64,000 nucleotides of DNA from Fusibacter_C sp942493125. GTDB lineage: Bacteria > Bacillota > Clostridia > Peptostreptococcales > Acidaminobacteraceae. Numbering within the stretch: position 1 is the first letter of the stretch; each line of letters begins with the position of its first letter. The stretch is taken from the NCBI GenBank assembly GCA_942493125.1, contig OW818667.1:682001-746000 (forward strand), in the 5' to 3' direction. The notes beneath the pieces were generated by a model. The model had not been told where the DNA came from. It worked only from the letters and a program-made list of their open reading frames with translations, and did no database searches. A program made the position numbers and the translations under genes. Of the stretch, positions 9,065 through 17,339 are shown one piece after another.

Positions 9065-9467
9065 TTTTGCGCCTCCTGTTAATATGTCCAATATCGTGTG
9101 CATCATAGACGATTTTGTAATCGTCTGCACTATCATTTTCTTCTTGAGCGCAATCAGAATCTACGTAAGCACATTGTCCTCTAGAAACGAAAGTGCCATA
9201 GTGCTCTAAATTGTGTCGTGCAGGTAAATAAGTAGGGTCTAAGTCCCACGCGGCTCTAAAGTGCTTCATCGCCATATTGTGGTCAAATCTTTTCTCAAAT
9301 AAAATGCCATACAGGTTGTGTGGTTCAGGATCATGTGGGTATTTTCCAATTGCCACTTCCAATAACCGTTCGCTCTCACTGAGATTGTTAGCTTTCAATA
9401 AACCGATGATTTGAGTGATGAGCTTTTGTTTTTCTTCATTGACGATGATCCTTGATTTATCTTTCAT
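9051..9467 (-). CDS. TPR-repeat protein, first gene of the trk operon
   Basis: This 138-residue soluble protein contains about two tetratricopeptide repeats (roughly 15-95): SERLLEVAIGKYPHDPEPHN and MAMKHFRAAWDLDPTYLPAR. The C-terminal 40 residues are acidic and then basic, without a known domain. The start at 9467 follows GGAGGTG by 6 nt. Because it overlaps the RCK_N gene it is made with the potassium system; a scaffold role is my inference. No function is established. Confidence 0.8.
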   Translation of the reverse strand: MKDKSRIIVNEEKQKLITQIIGLLKANNLSESERLLEVAIGKYPHDPEPHNLYGILFEKRFDHNMAMKHFRAAWDLDPTYLPARHNLEHYGTFVSRGQCAYVDSDCAQEENDSADDYKIVYDAHDIGHINRRRKNEAI

Positions 9468-9578
9468 TCTTAACACCTCCATACACTTATTACGTTTTTC
9501 TTTATTCAATCTTATCAATTATTGTGTGATTTTAGTGTGAGAGATACCCACTCAATGTTAGTTTTGTGTGAGTAATAA

Positions 9579-9634
9579 AATAAGGCGTTGTCACAACTCA
9601 AGAATTCAATCTTGAGTTGTGACAACGCCTTATT
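9579..9634 (-). terminator. Intrinsic terminator after the kdpDE-like operon
   Basis: A perfect 25-bp inverted repeat (9579-9603 and 9610-9634, 6-nt loop) begins 12 bp after the kdpE-like stop. On the minus strand it is followed by TTATTACT. It separates the regulator pair from the trk operon. The stem is much longer than most intrinsic terminators. Confidence 0.85.
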
Positions 9635-9645
9635 ATGCAATTTCC

Positions 9646-10344
9646 TCAACTATCTTTAAATCGATATCCCACACCAATTTCAGTGACAATATATTTTGGC
9701 TTTCCTGGGTTTTCTTCTATTTTTCTTCTTAATCCAGCCATTAACGTTCTTAGCGCCTGTGTGTCAGTGCCGTAAGAAACACCCCACACCTCGTGAATAA
9801 TCGTTTTTGTTGTAAGAATCTTACCGATATTTGAAAAAAACAAGACCATCAAATTGAATTCCATGGGGGTTAAATGAACTTCATCGCCCTTAAGATAAAC
9901 TAGACGTTTATCTAAGTCAATCGTCAATTCATTTACAGTGATGACTGGACTTGAAGCCACTGCACTATTCCTAAATAAATGTCTAATTGCTACGCGTATA
10001 CGTGCCATGAGTTCAACAGCTGAAAATGGTTTTGTAAGAAAATCATCAGCACCTAAATCTAGGGCATGTGCTTTTTCTTTATCCTGTTCACGTGCGGATA
10101 TGACGATGATCGGTACTTCAGACCATTCGCGTACCTTCTTGATGACCTCAAGGCCATCAAAATCAGGCAATCCCAAATCCAGCAAGATTAAATCGATATG
10201 TTCAGTGACAAGTAAGCCAAGTGCGCCTTGTGCATTTCCTACTGTCAGATATTTATAACCCTCATGATCAAGTGCATAGCATAAAAATCGATTGATTTGA
10301 TTGTCATCTTCAACGACTAAAACGTTTACATTCTGATTATTCAC
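9646..10344 (-). CDS. kdpE: KdpE-like response regulator (OmpR family)
   Basis: This 232-residue regulator has a receiver domain (about 5-118) with the acidic pair VEDD, phospho-acceptor Asp in LLDLGLPDFDG and Lys in LTKPFSAVEL, followed by an OmpR winged helix (about 135-230) ending YIVTEIGVGYRF. It most resembles KdpE. The start is inferred as GTG at 10344, 9 nt after GGAGG; an ATG at 10353 directly abuts the ribosome site. It overlaps the kinase gene by 8 bp. Likely targets are the trk genes, since no kdpFABC is visible. Confidence 0.88.
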   Translation of the reverse strand: MNNQNVNVLVVEDDNQINRFLCYALDHEGYKYLTVGNAQGALGLLVTEHIDLILLDLGLPDFDGLEVIKKVREWSEVPIIVISAREQDKEKAHALDLGADDFLTKPFSAVELMARIRVAIRHLFRNSAVASSPVITVNELTIDLDKRLVYLKGDEVHLTPMEFNLMVLFFSNIGKILTTKTIIHEVWGVSYGTDTQALRTLMAGLRRKIEENPGKPKYIVTEIGVGYRFKDS

Positions 10345-11872
10345 TTGTTTCATCCTCCAATGGCAATGTAAAGATCGCTTCAACACCTTTTGTACCAATC
10401 CGATTGTTGATGGTTAAATTGCCTTTATGCGCTCTAATAATCGCATCACAAATCGGTAGTCCTAATCCCAAGCTATTCTTTTCATGACTTTTTTTCCTAT
10501 GTGACGTAAAAAACAGTTCAAAAACATAAGGCAAATCCTCATCAAGAATGCCGGTGCCACTATCTGTGATCACAAACTTAGCTACTTGAGCGTTCGCCTC
10601 AAGTTCAACAGTTATGCTTATTTCATCCTCAGGATTCGTGTGTTTGTATGCGTTATCTAACAAATTTAGCAAGACTTGTTCGATGAGCTTTGCATCCATT
10701 GGAACAATAAGAGGGTCATCGGGAACCTTTACTTCTATATCGCGATCATATGCCCGAACTGAAAATCGCTCTATGACACTGCTGATAAGTTCTTCAACGA
10801 CTTCCAACTCCTTCCCAATCACCAGTTTTCCTTCTTGTAATCTCGTGAGACTCAAGATGTTTTCAACCAGTGAATAGAGCCATTTTGCGTCATCATAGAT
10901 GCTTTCAACGAGCATATTACACTGTTCGTCTGTTTTTATTGAAGCCATATCCAACAGCATCTCAGAAGTGCCCATAATACTCGACAACGGCGTGCGTAAA
11001 TCATGTGAAATGGACCTTAGCAGCATGTTTCTGTATCGCTCTTGTATCGCTTCGTCACGATCTTTAATACGTTGCTCAGCAACTCTGATACGATCCATTG
11101 CCAGTGCTGTACTTTCAATTGTGGAATGTAAGAAGTCCAGATGCTTTTCTCGTACTCTGAAACTTGATTCTTTTGGAATTCTAATGACGCCAAGAATATT
11201 CTCCCTACCGTAGATTGGCCAGTCATGAAACTCTTCACCTTCATTAAAATTGGCCCTTAGATCTTCCATACGATATTTGAGTCGATCAACATCCTCTATT
11301 TCCCTTCTCGTTTGAACATCCGAAGAGGTCTGCTGGATAAAGGTATGTTCCGGTTTGCCATTTTCATCAAAACAAACCATGCCCACTTTAGTAACCAAGT
11401 AGTCGCTGAGTGTCTTTATTACAATAGAGGCGATTGTATGCATTTCATCCGCATCGGTTAGCTGATTTGTCAGTTTATACAAAGCTCTCGTTTCAACTTC
11501 TTTTGCTTGTGCAATAAGTGCATTCTTTTTAACGAGCGATGTTAGTGTGCTCGTAATAACTGAGGTCATAGTCATGATAATAAACGTTATGATATAACTG
11601 CTATCGTGGACAGAAAGTGTAAAATAAGGTTCTGTAAAAAAATAGTTGAATGTCAATGTCGCCACGACTGATGCAACAATGCCTGTAGGGATGCTTTCAC
11701 TTAGCCAGACGAGTATCTGAATCGCAAGTAAATAGACGATCACGATATTCGTTTCAGGAAAACCTAAGACTTTAAACAAATAGCCAATCAATGTGGCGAG
11801 GCTGATCATTGCGAGCGCTAAGAAAATTCTAAAACCGCTTTTTCTTGAATTTAATATGACTTTCTCTAACAC
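10337..11872 (-). CDS. kdpD: KdpD-like sensor histidine kinase lacking the N-terminal sensor domain
   Basis: This 511-residue kinase has a DUF4118 membrane region (about 15-115, four helices), a GAF-like region (about 135-255), a HisKA box RSISHDLRTPLSS and an HATPase_c domain (NLLDNAYKHT, TDSGTGI, LGLGLPICD). It corresponds to the C-terminal half of KdpD; the ~370-residue KdpD/USP input part is missing, as in several short Firmicutes forms. The start is a GTG at 11872, 8 nt after GGAGG; a nearer ATG is out of frame. Confidence 0.88.
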   Translation of the reverse strand: MLEKVILNSRKSGFRIFLALAMISLATLIGYLFKVLGFPETNIVIVYLLAIQILVWLSESIPTGIVASVVATLTFNYFFTEPYFTLSVHDSSYIITFIIMTMTSVITSTLTSLVKKNALIAQAKEVETRALYKLTNQLTDADEMHTIASIVIKTLSDYLVTKVGMVCFDENGKPEHTFIQQTSSDVQTRREIEDVDRLKYRMEDLRANFNEGEEFHDWPIYGRENILGVIRIPKESSFRVREKHLDFLHSTIESTALAMDRIRVAEQRIKDRDEAIQERYRNMLLRSISHDLRTPLSSIMGTSEMLLDMASIKTDEQCNMLVESIYDDAKWLYSLVENILSLTRLQEGKLVIGKELEVVEELISSVIERFSVRAYDRDIEVKVPDDPLIVPMDAKLIEQVLLNLLDNAYKHTNPEDEISITVELEANAQVAKFVITDSGTGILDEDLPYVFELFFTSHRKKSHEKNSLGLGLPICDAIIRAHKGNLTINNRIGTKGVEAIFTLPLEDETSE

Positions 11873-11925
11873 TAGCCATGCCTCCTCAAATCAATATGAT
11901 ACATTATACACCTAATAATTGGACA

Positions 11926-13092
11926 TTATAAACACATTTTTAAAATGGTCTCTATATCTTCTTGATTAAGTCGTTTAAAACCTCTTATTTCAGTGCCACC
12001 ACAAGCCTTCGCTGCCATATGTGAAAAATGCGTATCATCGATATCAATTTCTGTTAAAGAGCTTTGTAATTCGAGAGTTTTAAACAAAAATGACGATATC
12101 ATCTCAATACTTTTTATGCCCACATCCATTGGATCCAGTGATGGATCGATACCAAAAACATTGCACCCAAACTGATAAAATTTTGAAGCAGTTGTATCAT
12201 CCAAAGTATAGGTCATCCACCGCGGTGTAAGTATCGCAAGTCCGAGTCCGTGCGTGATATCATAGATGGCAGAAAGTTCATGCTCAATGGGATGACAGCT
12301 CCAAGCTTGCCTCTTTCCACCCATGATAAACCCATTGATTGCCCAAGATGATGTCCACATCAGGTTGGCTCTCGCTTCATAATTATTAGGTTGGTCCATA
12401 GCAATCGGTGCAAATCTGATGATGGTTTTCATGAGCCCTTCCATGACTGCATCCAACATATAAAGATCTTGATCCATGTTGAAGTATACTTCAATAATGT
12501 GGCTGAGCATGTCCGCAGCACCACAAGCGGTCTGATAACGGCTAACTGTATACGTATTTGTCGGGTCTAAAAACGATACTTTGGGACGCATCACTGGAAA
12601 CATAAGTCCAATTTTATCCTTCGTTTCTGGATTGCTGATGACACCAGCACTATCCATTTCAGATCCAGTAGCGGCCAAAGTCAATATATCTATAATTGGC
12701 AAACAATGCGTCACATTCACTTTCTCCATGAGAATATCCCAAGCATCGCCATCATAGTACGTTGCGGCGCCAATAAATTTCGTGCAGTCGATCACAGATC
12801 CCCCACCAACGGCAAGAAGCACATCAATTTTCTCTTTTTTGCAGATTGCCGCACCCTGATTCACTGAAGCAACTCTTGGATTTGGTTCAATGCCCGATAA
12901 CTCAAACAACTTAAGTCCAGCCTTTTCTATTTCTTCTACAACCTTGTCATACAGCCCCGATTCTTTAATGGAACCACCGCCATATGTCAATAAGACGCGT
13001 TTGCCATATTTGCTCAATTCTTCACCTAAATGTCCCAATTGGTCTTCACCAAAATACACACGTGTTGGTATATCATAAATAAAATGATTCAT
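11926..13092 (-). CDS. Iron-containing alcohol dehydrogenase (BDH/YqhD type)
   Basis: This 388-residue cytoplasmic oxidoreductase of the group III alcohol dehydrogenases reduces aldehydes with NAD(P)H. It shows the nucleotide loop LLAVGGGSVIDCTKFI, the LAATGSEMDSAGVI segment and the metal ligands in GAADMLSHIIEVYF, WSCHPIEHEL and DITHGLGLAI. Length and order are normal for the butanol dehydrogenase subgroup. AAAGGAG stands 6 nt before the ATG. The substrate cannot be told. Confidence 0.92.
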   Translation of the reverse strand: MNHFIYDIPTRVYFGEDQLGHLGEELSKYGKRVLLTYGGGSIKESGLYDKVVEEIEKAGLKLFELSGIEPNPRVASVNQGAAICKKEKIDVLLAVGGGSVIDCTKFIGAATYYDGDAWDILMEKVNVTHCLPIIDILTLAATGSEMDSAGVISNPETKDKIGLMFPVMRPKVSFLDPTNTYTVSRYQTACGAADMLSHIIEVYFNMDQDLYMLDAVMEGLMKTIIRFAPIAMDQPNNYEARANLMWTSSWAINGFIMGGKRQAWSCHPIEHELSAIYDITHGLGLAILTPRWMTYTLDDTTASKFYQFGCNVFGIDPSLDPMDVGIKSIEMISSFLFKTLELQSSLTEIDIDDTHFSHMAAKACGGTEIRGFKRLNQEDIETILKMCL

Positions 13093-13159
13093 TTGACACT
13101 CCTTTTGTTCTTAATAGATAGAATTTTGCTCACTGAATCTCTTATACCCATTTATAAAA

Positions 13160-13185
13160 AAAACAGGCTACCCTCAGCCTGTTTT
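13160..13185. terminator. Hairpin with flanking A and T runs in the divergent adh/aminopeptidase gap
   Basis: AAAACAGGCT (13160-13169) and AGCCTGTTTT (13176-13185) form a perfect 10-bp stem with a 6-nt loop. T-runs follow on both strands, so it could stop transcription either way. It lies between two divergent genes, where a terminator is not expected; it may be a leader attenuator of the alcohol dehydrogenase. Confidence 0.75.
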
Positions 13186-13270
13186 TATTTTTTCTTCAAT
13201 TAGTATCTTACAGATTGTCATTGCATTAACGGCAATTTTAAAATTTACTTCGATAGTCATCAAATTAGTA

Positions 13271-13299
13271 TTGACTTTTCTTCTCGAACGTTTTATTAT
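13271..13299 (+). promoter_or_regulatory. Sigma-A-type promoter of the M29 aminopeptidase gene
   Basis: TTGACT (13271-13276), a 17-bp spacer and TATTAT (13294-13299) stand about 50 bp before the start codon of the aminopeptidase. Confidence 0.65.
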
Positions 13300-13352
13300 C
13301 TGATTAGACGGATATCGAAACAAAATTCAGTATAACTTACAAGGAGATGCCC

Positions 13353-14345
13353 ATGAAACTATTTTTAGAAAACATTGCAGATAATATCGCATTACCGACT
13401 CCATCAAACATCGTCGTCCAATTTTGGGGCGAAAAAAAGGATGCTAAAAACTTGGCATCTTTTGTCAATAAACTTGCACCGCATCACACTCAAGTGACAG
13501 GTGTGCTTTTTGATAAAGCCAATATGATATTGGCTTGTGACAATGGACCTTTCTTCATCCATGATCAAATTAGTGATGAAGCACTTGAGCGCGCTAGTAT
13601 CGTGATTGATTTATGCGCATTCTCACCTACGAGCATCGTTTCAGAAATGTCATCCGTAGCGCGACCGAATTTCGTAGCCTTTATGCGCAAACATTTTACG
13701 ACCATCACAGCACCCCATAAATCGATGCTTCAAATCAGAGTGCCCTCAGAAGTAAATGCCATTGAAGCTGGCCTTGATCTTGACGCGTATTCAAAGGTGA
13801 TGAGCCTAATGACAGATGTGGATTTTAAAACGTTGAATAAAAGCTGTGATGATCTGATAGATCATTTATCCAGCTCAAATCACGTCATTATCGAAACAGG
13901 CGACGGCCACAAACTTGAGCTCAATTTTGACGGACGCAAGTGGCATAAAGACGCTGGTGATGGCGACTTTCCACCTGGAGAGGTTTATATAGCGCCCGTA
14001 GAAAATAGCGCACACGGCACCTACAAAGTGGACTATATCCATTGGGAAGGTGAACATTTTAGGGATGTGATCCTAACTTTTGAATCTGGTCGTCTCGTGG
14101 CAACAAGTGTGGAAAAAATCTTTGACGATCTCTTACAAGCCGATGATGGCGCATTAGTACTCGGTGAATTTGGTCTAGGTACAAATCCTAACTTGTCAGA
14201 GTTAACTGGCCACAGCCTCTTTGATGAAAAAATGCTTGGATCTTGCCATATAGCCGTAGGTATGAATCATCTTTTTGGTGGTAAAAATGAAAGTACCGCA
14301 CATGTTGACTTTGTGTCAAAATCACCAAAGCTTACATTCATTTGA
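13353..14345 (+). CDS. M29-family aminopeptidase
   Basis: This 330-residue cytoplasmic metallopeptidase removes N-terminal amino acids. The C-terminal catalytic half has the M29 pattern: GEVYIAPVENSAHGTY, LGEFGLGTNPNL, then DEKMLGSCHIAVGMN and HVDFV, which supply the metal-binding Glu, His and Asp residues. The N-terminal ~150 residues are more diverged. It is shorter than the ~400-residue AmpS/aminopeptidase T. The ATG at 13353 is 6 nt after AAGGAG; the ATG at 13347 touches the ribosome site and is unlikely. Confidence 0.85.
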   Translation: MKLFLENIADNIALPTPSNIVVQFWGEKKDAKNLASFVNKLAPHHTQVTGVLFDKANMILACDNGPFFIHDQISDEALERASIVIDLCAFSPTSIVSEMSSVARPNFVAFMRKHFTTITAPHKSMLQIRVPSEVNAIEAGLDLDAYSKVMSLMTDVDFKTLNKSCDDLIDHLSSSNHVIIETGDGHKLELNFDGRKWHKDAGDGDFPPGEVYIAPVENSAHGTYKVDYIHWEGEHFRDVILTFESGRLVATSVEKIFDDLLQADDGALVLGEFGLGTNPNLSELTGHSLFDEKMLGSCHIAVGMNHLFGGKNESTAHVDFVSKSPKLTFI

Positions 14346-14358
14346 AAAACACAAAACA

Positions 14359-14403
14359 AAGGCAGTGACTTTCTTCGATTGATTCGAACCAAGTCACTGC
14401 CTT
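14359..14403. terminator. Shared terminator between aminopeptidase and chrA
   Basis: AAGGCAGTGACTT (14359-14371) pairs perfectly with AAGTCACTGCCTT (14391-14403) across a 19-nt loop. It lies between the ends of two convergent genes. Confidence 0.75.
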
Positions 14404-14421
14404 AACCATTAACCATTTAAA

Positions 14422-15597
14422 CTATAATACAAATCCTAACCCTAACGCCAAAATGACAATAAGTGGCGCTGGCACTTTTTTCAATGAAAGAAGTAGAATT
14501 GTTATTCCTGTGACAGCTAGATTATCTAGAGAAAAGCCACTCTTTTGCATGAGTATCACAGCTGCTACTGCAATTAAGCCACCAGCGACTGCATTAATAC
14601 CCTTGAGTGAAACCTTAATCGCCTTAATTTGCTTTAGTTTTTCCCAAACTGGATAGACAAAGTAGATGAGCAAAAGACCAGGTAAAAATATACCGATGCC
14701 ACCAATAATCGCTGCAAGCACTTGATTAAAAACACCACCATCTCGATAAGACATACCACCAGCATAGGCGCTGAAGCTAAACATCGGACCAGGCAAACCT
14801 TGCACGAGCCCGTAGCCCGTTAAAAACTCTTGATGGGTCATAAATGCTCTGACATCAACCAGTTCACTATACATGACTGGCACTACGACCTGTCCACCAC
14901 CAAAGACGAGATAGCCATATCTATAAAAGCTTTCAAAGAGTGTGACCAAGCGATTGTCAAATAGTTGACTCATTATGACGCCGCCTATAGCAAAAATGCC
15001 AAATGCTATGAGATAACCCCATGGTGGAGAAAGCTTTACTTTATTCCAAAGGTTTTTCTCACCAGAAGCAACGATACTTACAAGGCCACCTAAAACAAGT
15101 AACAAAGGAAAAATCCACGGTGCATGAATAAAGTAGGTTATAAAGGCTGCCAAAATCATGAGAATGCCTGTCATCCAATTCGTGACAACTTTTCTCGAAA
15201 TCTTAAAGGCCGCTACGACGATGAAGCCTACAGCCATCGGTCCGATATATCTAAGACCGCTTGTTGAAATATTTAAGGTGTCAAATATTTGATATACAAA
15301 AGACAAGATCGTCATGAGTGTCAAAACGGGCAGTGACCAAACGAGCATCGTTAAAAATGCAAGCAATGGTCCACCCATCTTATGCCCAACTGCGACAAGG
15401 GCTTGTGTACTGGTTGGACCTGGTAATATGCTACATAGTGCGACGAGTTCGATAAGTTCTTCCTCTGTGAGATACTTCTTTTTTGTGACGAGTTGATCCA
15501 TAAAGACGCCAATATGTGCTTCCGGTCCACCATATGCACCTAAAGAACATATAAAAGCATCTTTTAAGAACGAACGCCAACTTACTGCGTGTGTCAT
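14422..15597 (-). CDS. chrA: Chromate transporter family protein ChrA (two-domain)
   Basis: This 391-residue membrane protein of the CHR family has two homologous halves. The first carries GAYGGPEAHIGVF and LVALCSILPGPTSTQ, the second FGGGQVVVPVMYSELV and GLVQGLPGPMFSF. Family members export chromate, but the physiological substrate in such bacteria is uncertain. GGAGG stands 6 nt before the ATG. It is the last gene of an MFS-PadR-ChrA operon, 25 bp after the PadR gene. Confidence 0.92.
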   Translation of the reverse strand: MTHAVSWRSFLKDAFICSLGAYGGPEAHIGVFMDQLVTKKKYLTEEELIELVALCSILPGPTSTQALVAVGHKMGGPLLAFLTMLVWSLPVLTLMTILSFVYQIFDTLNISTSGLRYIGPMAVGFIVVAAFKISRKVVTNWMTGILMILAAFITYFIHAPWIFPLLLVLGGLVSIVASGEKNLWNKVKLSPPWGYLIAFGIFAIGGVIMSQLFDNRLVTLFESFYRYGYLVFGGGQVVVPVMYSELVDVRAFMTHQEFLTGYGLVQGLPGPMFSFSAYAGGMSYRDGGVFNQVLAAIIGGIGIFLPGLLLIYFVYPVWEKLKQIKAIKVSLKGINAVAGGLIAVAAVILMQKSGFSLDNLAVTGITILLLSLKKVPAPLIVILALGLGFVL

Positions 15598-15622
15598 TTT
15601 TGCCTCCTTTCAATGACTAATA

Positions 15623-15931
15623 CTATTCTTTCATCTCCTTGAACAGTTCATATGCTTTTGCACGCGCCTCTTTTAAGACGACTTCGCCATGTTCAGTGAT
15701 GCGATAATACTTTCTAATTTTACCCTCAACATTTTCTTCAGTTGATGCGAGTAATTGATCTTTTTCCATACCATTTAATATGGGATATAGGGTGCCCGCA
15801 CTTATAGAATACCCATGATGTCTAAGCTCTTCGATCATCCAAAGTCCATAAATAGGCGATTTTGAAGCATGATGCAATATGTGAATATGAATAAATCCTA
15901 AAAATAGTTTCCGTAAAATTTTATCAGACAT
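15623..15931 (-). CDS. PadR-family transcriptional regulator
   Basis: This 102-residue DNA-binding protein has the PadR winged helix: YGLWMIEELRHHGYSISAGT and LYPILNGMEKDQLL, then a wing with KIRKYYRITEHGEVVL. It is the short form with little C-terminal dimer helix. It lies between an MFS gene (32 bp before) and chrA (25 bp after). I infer that it controls its own operon through the CGATATCG sites upstream of the MFS gene. Confidence 0.9.
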   Translation of the reverse strand: MSDKILRKLFLGFIHIHILHHASKSPIYGLWMIEELRHHGYSISAGTLYPILNGMEKDQLLASTEENVEGKIRKYYRITEHGEVVLKEARAKAYELFKEMKE

Positions 15932-15963
15932 AAAACACTCCTTTAAAAAAAGATTCTTATGAT

Positions 15964-17169
15964 CTACTGTTCATTTAGTTCCTTACCATACAAGGCGAAA
16001 AGAAGTGTTCCAACGACACCAAAACCAAAAGCTACAATAAAATTAGTTTCAGGGCTTATATTCCAAAGCCATGCACTAGATAATGCTGCCAAGGAAACAA
16101 TTACATCTCGAACGAGATAATAAGTCCCAAACGTACTTGCTTTGTAGTCTTCTGGTGCCAAATCCATAATAAGTGCTTTTCTAGTTGGTTCACCAAATTC
16201 TTTGAGACCTCTTATAATAAAGGCAATGACAAACATCCAAAAGCTTTTAGAAAATAATAATACCAATGGAAACAAAGTAAAGAACATAAATGTGATAACG
16301 ACAAATGGCTTCTTGCCATATTTATCCGCGAGCATCGCTACTGGAATATAGACAAACATTGCAGTCACCATTTCAATGACAGTTAAAATTCCAAATTGTG
16401 TTGTACTCAATCCCTGGTTATCAACAACCCATATAACAACAAATGCATATGGAATTTGTTCAGCAAAGCGTATCAATATATCACTTGCCAACAGTTTTTT
16501 TAGCTCAGGGGTCAGTAGCGAAAATGTCTTTGAAAAGCTCAACCTTTCTTTTTTCTCAACTGAAGGAACTTCTTCCGCCATATACTTTTGAATTAAGATC
16601 ATAGCCACAATTCCCAAAATAAAGGCAACACCAAACGCAATTTTAACACCTACGACTCGACCATATATACCAATGATTACGCCACCAATCATCGGTCCAA
16701 GGGCCATCGGAATCCGTCTGAAAAATGAGTGTATGGATACGCCAAGACTTCTTTTGTTTTTCGGAACCGATTTTGCAACCAAACTCATAATGGCAGGTAG
16801 AGATACTGCAGTCCAAGCAATAAAGAACACAGCGCCTATTAAAACGGCTTGCCAAGTTGGAATCAATATAACCAGCGCATAACCTGCCAATGCAATCGCG
16901 GTGAACAATTGAAGCGATTTTTTGTAGCCGAGTCGATCTGCAATATAGCCACCTGGAAAGGAATATAAAGCACTTAATAGATTGTCCATGGCATTTAACA
17001 ACCCGACTGACCATATGCTGCCACCAAGAGCAATGAGATATAGGGGCAAAAATCGCTCAGCCATTTTCTCACCTATACCTACTAAAATCACTAGCAAAAT
17101 CATGATTTTCATGTTGCCTTGTCCTGTGATTAACCTTTTTTTATAATCCTCTTTGTATTCAATTTTCAT
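15964..17169 (-). CDS. Major facilitator superfamily transporter
   Basis: This 401-residue protein has twelve predicted membrane segments. The MFS loop motif after helix 2 reads GGYIADRLGYKKSLQLF, and the equivalent in the second half reads MLADKYGKKPFVVITF. It is likely a drug or metabolite efflux permease; the substrate is unknown. GGAAGTGG stands before the ATG. It is the first gene of the operon with PadR and ChrA, under the promoter at 17231-17260. Confidence 0.88.
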   Translation of the reverse strand: MKIEYKEDYKKRLITGQGNMKIMILLVILVGIGEKMAERFLPLYLIALGGSIWSVGLLNAMDNLLSALYSFPGGYIADRLGYKKSLQLFTAIALAGYALVILIPTWQAVLIGAVFFIAWTAVSLPAIMSLVAKSVPKNKRSLGVSIHSFFRRIPMALGPMIGGVIIGIYGRVVGVKIAFGVAFILGIVAMILIQKYMAEEVPSVEKKERLSFSKTFSLLTPELKKLLASDILIRFAEQIPYAFVVIWVVDNQGLSTTQFGILTVIEMVTAMFVYIPVAMLADKYGKKPFVVITFMFFTLFPLVLLFSKSFWMFVIAFIIRGLKEFGEPTRKALIMDLAPEDYKASTFGTYYLVRDVIVSLAALSSAWLWNISPETNFIVAFGFGVVGTLLFALYGKELNEQ

Positions 17170-17199
17170 AAAACCACTTCCTGATTCGATTATGTTATT

Positions 17200-17220
17200 C
17201 GATATCGCGTTTCGATATCG
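17200..17220. promoter_or_regulatory. Tandem CGATATCG palindromes, candidate PadR operator
   Basis: Two perfect 8-bp palindromes CGATATCG (17200-17207 and 17213-17220) stand 13 bp apart, each preceded by TT as part of TTCGATATCG. They lie just downstream of the MFS operon promoter on the minus strand, where a bound repressor would block transcription. Confidence 0.6.
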
Positions 17221-17230
17221 TGTTGCAATT

Positions 17231-17260
17231 ATAATATCATGGGCTTAATTTACTTGTCAA
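17231..17260 (-). promoter_or_regulatory. Promoter of the MFS-PadR-ChrA operon
   Basis: On the minus strand TTGACA (17255-17260) is followed after 18 bp by TATTAT (17231-17236). The -35 is perfect. The tandem CGATATCG sites follow about 10 bp downstream. Confidence 0.7.
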
Positions 17261-17290
17261 TCAAAAAAAATATATAAGTACCCTTATTAA

Positions 17291-17326
17291 AAAACACCTA
17301 CTGTCCTTACAGACAATAGGTGTTTT
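17291..17326 (-). terminator. Terminator after the ABC permease gene
   Basis: A 15-bp inverted repeat with one mismatch (17291-17305 and 17312-17326) is followed on the minus strand by a T-run. It begins about 14 bp after the permease stop. Confidence 0.85.
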
Positions 17327-17339
17327 ACTTGTACTTCAT

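Noticed and set aside
14422..17169. A heavy-metal resistance island
   Set aside because: Only ChrA suggests it, and ChrA-family proteins are common in such genomes without chromate resistance; no other metal genes or mobile genes are near.
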